From assembly GCF_046630445.1 (NCBI RefSeq), contig NC_092340.1, positions 17,772,001 through 17,836,000 of the forward strand: DNA of 64,000 bases. Reading direction: 5' to 3'. Position 1 is the stretch's first letter, and every line of letters starts with the position of its first letter. The notes below the pieces were generated by a model that did not search any database, was not told the DNA's origin, and worked only from the letters and a program-made list of their open reading frames with translations. A program made the position numbers and the translations under genes. Source of the DNA: Rutidosis leptorrhynchoides (Eukaryota > Streptophyta > Magnoliopsida > Asterales > Asteraceae). Shown piece after piece: positions 62,047-64,000 of this stretch.

Positions 62047-62273
62047 CATTGGCAAAACTACATAGGGGTGATGGGGCATATGCCCAAGTGAACTTTTTTT
62101 ACCCAAAAGTTTTCATATTTTGCCCTGGTAGTCTCTATATTTTATTTAAAAGACTTCATATTATCTTTTAAAACCTTTATATTTTCCTCAAAAATCTACA
62201 TATTTTGTTAAAAAAATTGCTACACTTTTATAAAAATTTCACCCTAAGAAAAAAAATTCTGATTTTGCCACTG
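62047..62273. mobile_element. MITE-like element with GGCAAAA inverted ends
   Basis: Left end CATTGGCAAAACT and right end GATTTTGCCACTG (reverse complement CAGTGGCAAAATC) form imperfect terminal inverted repeats. The 227-bp body is non-coding with T-rich and A-rich parts. TSD not resolved; superfamily unknown. Confidence 0.4.
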
Positions 62274-62519
62274 GAATACATTTAAGCATGTTTACTATGG
62301 TTACTATGGTCCCTTTTTTTTTTCTGACCCATAAACCTTTTACGAGTAATAGTTAGTAATAGTTATGAGACATTTTTAGAAATAGATGGAGATAAGAATA
62401 AGAATGGAAAATAATTGTATCACCTCCGATTGCCAATCTTGTGTATATATGTTCTTGATTAAATATGGTAATTAATGCTCATAAATCATTGATTTTTTTT
62501 TTTATTATTATTTTTTTTT

Positions 62520-62640
62520 TTGGGCAAAAATCATAGCTTAATATGTCAACCGAACTTTCTTTTATGATCATGGGTTCAATCTTTGGCCAACTAACTTACG
62601 ACGTTAAACGTTTGTATTTTTTTTTTTTTTTTTTTTAAGA
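62520..62640 (+). repeat. Possible SINE remnant with T-tail
   Basis: TAGCTTAATATG (62534-62545) and B-box-like GGTTCAATCTTTGG (62573-62586), followed by a run of about 20 T. Spacing is tRNA-like; ends are unclear. Confidence 0.3.
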
Positions 62641-63179
62641 CAAGGTTGAAGGATTAATGTGCAAGGTACAATATATAACTATATGGCCAACCTCATTTGA
62701 GCCTTCGGGGTCACACACATATACACCGAGACGTCAAATAAAATATATATATGATGTATATATATTACTCAAGTAACAAAATAGTAAATCGAAATTAATT
62801 CATTTACTATTCATGTGAATAGTAAATGAAACGAAATTAATTAATTTACTATTCACATGAAAGTGACATGATAGAAATTATTAATTATAAGTTTCATAAA
62901 CTACCCCTAAAGTATTTGAGAAATACGACTTTTTAAAATATAGCATTGTATTTGAAAATGATCTTGATTTCTTTTGATTTGCTTTTTGCTATCAAACAAA
63001 CGAATCTTGATTTCTTTTGATTTACTTTATGCTACCAAACAAATGGGATATATTATATATTCATATATGTGTATCATATTACGAAGTAATTTTTGAATCA
63101 TTCTAATGCTTTCGATGAACTAAAAGGAAAAACACATATTACATATTTTGGGTTCATAATATTAATCAAAGGTTGATTG
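62641..63179. other. Intergenic DNA, nothing recognised
   Basis: AT-rich. Short repeats only, such as TTTACTATTC words at 62800-62860 and a duplicated TCTTGATTTCTTTTGATTT (62962 and 63005). Confidence 0.45.
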
Positions 63180-63267
63180 ATTATTACTTGGGTTTGGACT
63201 AGCATCCATTGACGTTGTTTGAAGTGTAGTGTGGACTATCCAAAGAGACGGTCATATTTTTGATCGT

Positions 63268-63333
63268 AGGTTTCTCTCCTTCAATCAGGTTCTTCAAGAA
63301 AGGTTTCTCTCCTTCAATCAGTTTCTTCAAGAA
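63268..63333. repeat. 33-bp tandem duplication
   Basis: Two adjacent units starting AGGTTTCTCTCCTTCAATCA differ at one position. Confidence 0.9.
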
Positions 63334-63544
63334 AGGTATATCGTTTACTCATCTTATGATTTATATTCATGACAATTATTATGGTGTAACTGGATTTTTG
63401 GGATCGTTAATCATGTGCATGTTTCATTAAATAAGTGAAAATTTAATCTTGTTAAATTTTGTTCATAAAATAATAAAAGATTATTATTTTAACTATCCGC
63501 TGCGTTAATCTGTTTTGGTAAAAGTACACACGATTTTCCATCAG

Positions 63545-63557
63545 TGGTATCCGAGCC
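63545..63557 (+). other. Possible Copia primer-binding site, variant
   Basis: TGGTATCCGAGCC follows CCATCAG, similar in form to an LTR end plus a primer-binding site (standard TGGTATCAGAGC). Plant Copia elements with this variant are known to me. The LTR start was not located and no gag is seen before 64000, so it may be a fragment. Confidence 0.4.
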
Positions 63558-64000
63558 GCTTTTACACCATCTTAATTGTCGCGTGATTTTCTTTAAATTT
63601 AGCTTTGTGGTGAATTGGTAAAAGTCGAAACCTTTTTGGTTTTTAAAGTCAACGCGGTTGATTTAGACATAACCTCATGACGCACAAATATGATTGAAAG
63701 AATATCACTATTTTAAATTGTAGATTTAATTGTTATGGCTTGAATATTTATTATAATTATTGATTGTTATATTCCATGGTTATACACATGCATTGTAACC
63801 ATGGACAAGCCATATATAGGTTTTAATAATGTAGTTATTAAAATTGTGATTGCATACATAGCCCGTAATGCCCCGACCTATGTGATTGTTGTGATTGTTG
63901 ATTACGGCAATATTATATCATGTTGATTATTTATTTTATTAGAAAGGCCATTTTGAAGCCAAAGTTGTATTGTATTTATTTTTCATTTTCATAGTACTGT

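Overview
This window is nuclear DNA of a flowering plant, most likely Asteraceae. The main evidence is a complete fructan-biosynthesis gene, sucrose:sucrose 1-fructosyltransferase (1-SST), whose protein closely resembles the Jerusalem artichoke/chicory type. It is AT-rich and has plant splice sites, a Stowaway MITE, tRNA-derived SINE-like elements and kilobase-scale Ty3 LTRs. About the first 49 kb is one retrotransposon nest; the last 11 kb is a small gene island.

Nest, left to right. An inverted Ty3 element (Ty3-D: LTR 3575-5590, broken gag-protease at 1-1009 and 2902-3193) lies in the decayed pol start of an inverted Copia element. A solo LTR (1010-2896, TSD GAGAT) splits the Ty3-D gag. The Copia gag (5591-8349, minus strand) reads out of a Copia LTR that is cut in two (8387-8699 and 48513-49141) by a 39.8-kb composite insertion with TSD TATAG, called Ty3-A here (8700-48507). 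Ty3-A is a chromovirus-type element with 3-kb LTRs, an acidic upstream ORF, an intact F-box ORF and a mutated gag-pol. It holds four later insertions: a solo LTR of family Ty3-B (11818-14505, TSD GTCTT), a complete pol-less element of family Ty3-C (16403-28542), a solo Ty3-C LTR (35514-40080, TSD ACCAG) and a complete pol-less Ty3-B element (40464-47985, TSD TCGGT). The Ty3-C element carries its own Stowaway MITE.

Ty3-B and Ty3-C lack recognisable protease, RT, RNase H and integrase. They share with Ty3-A the primer-binding site, a leader box, a motif beside the polypurine tract and an LTR block, so they look like parasites of a Ty3-A-type machinery (inference). Ty3-B LTRs and the solo LTR at 1010-2896 share a striking promoter layout: two perfect GCGATCGC-centred palindromes exactly 32 bp apart, 21-22 bp upstream of a TATA box.

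Gene island. 49142-52773 holds LTR-like debris. A SINE-like retroposon with an 11-bp TSD (52774-53042) precedes the 1-SST gene (53630-57088, plus strand, seven exons including a 9-nt mini-exon, 643 aa, apparently intact). Convergent to it, 760 bp away, is an intact R2R3-MYB gene (58941-57848, minus strand, three exons, first intron GC-AG, 215 aa). The remainder to 64000 is non-coding with SINEs, a tandem duplication, a MITE-like element, a poly(A)-only retroposition and a possible Copia LTR edge. 1-SST makes 1-kestose from sucrose in the vacuole, the first step of inulin synthesis; whether the adjacent MYB regulates it is untested.
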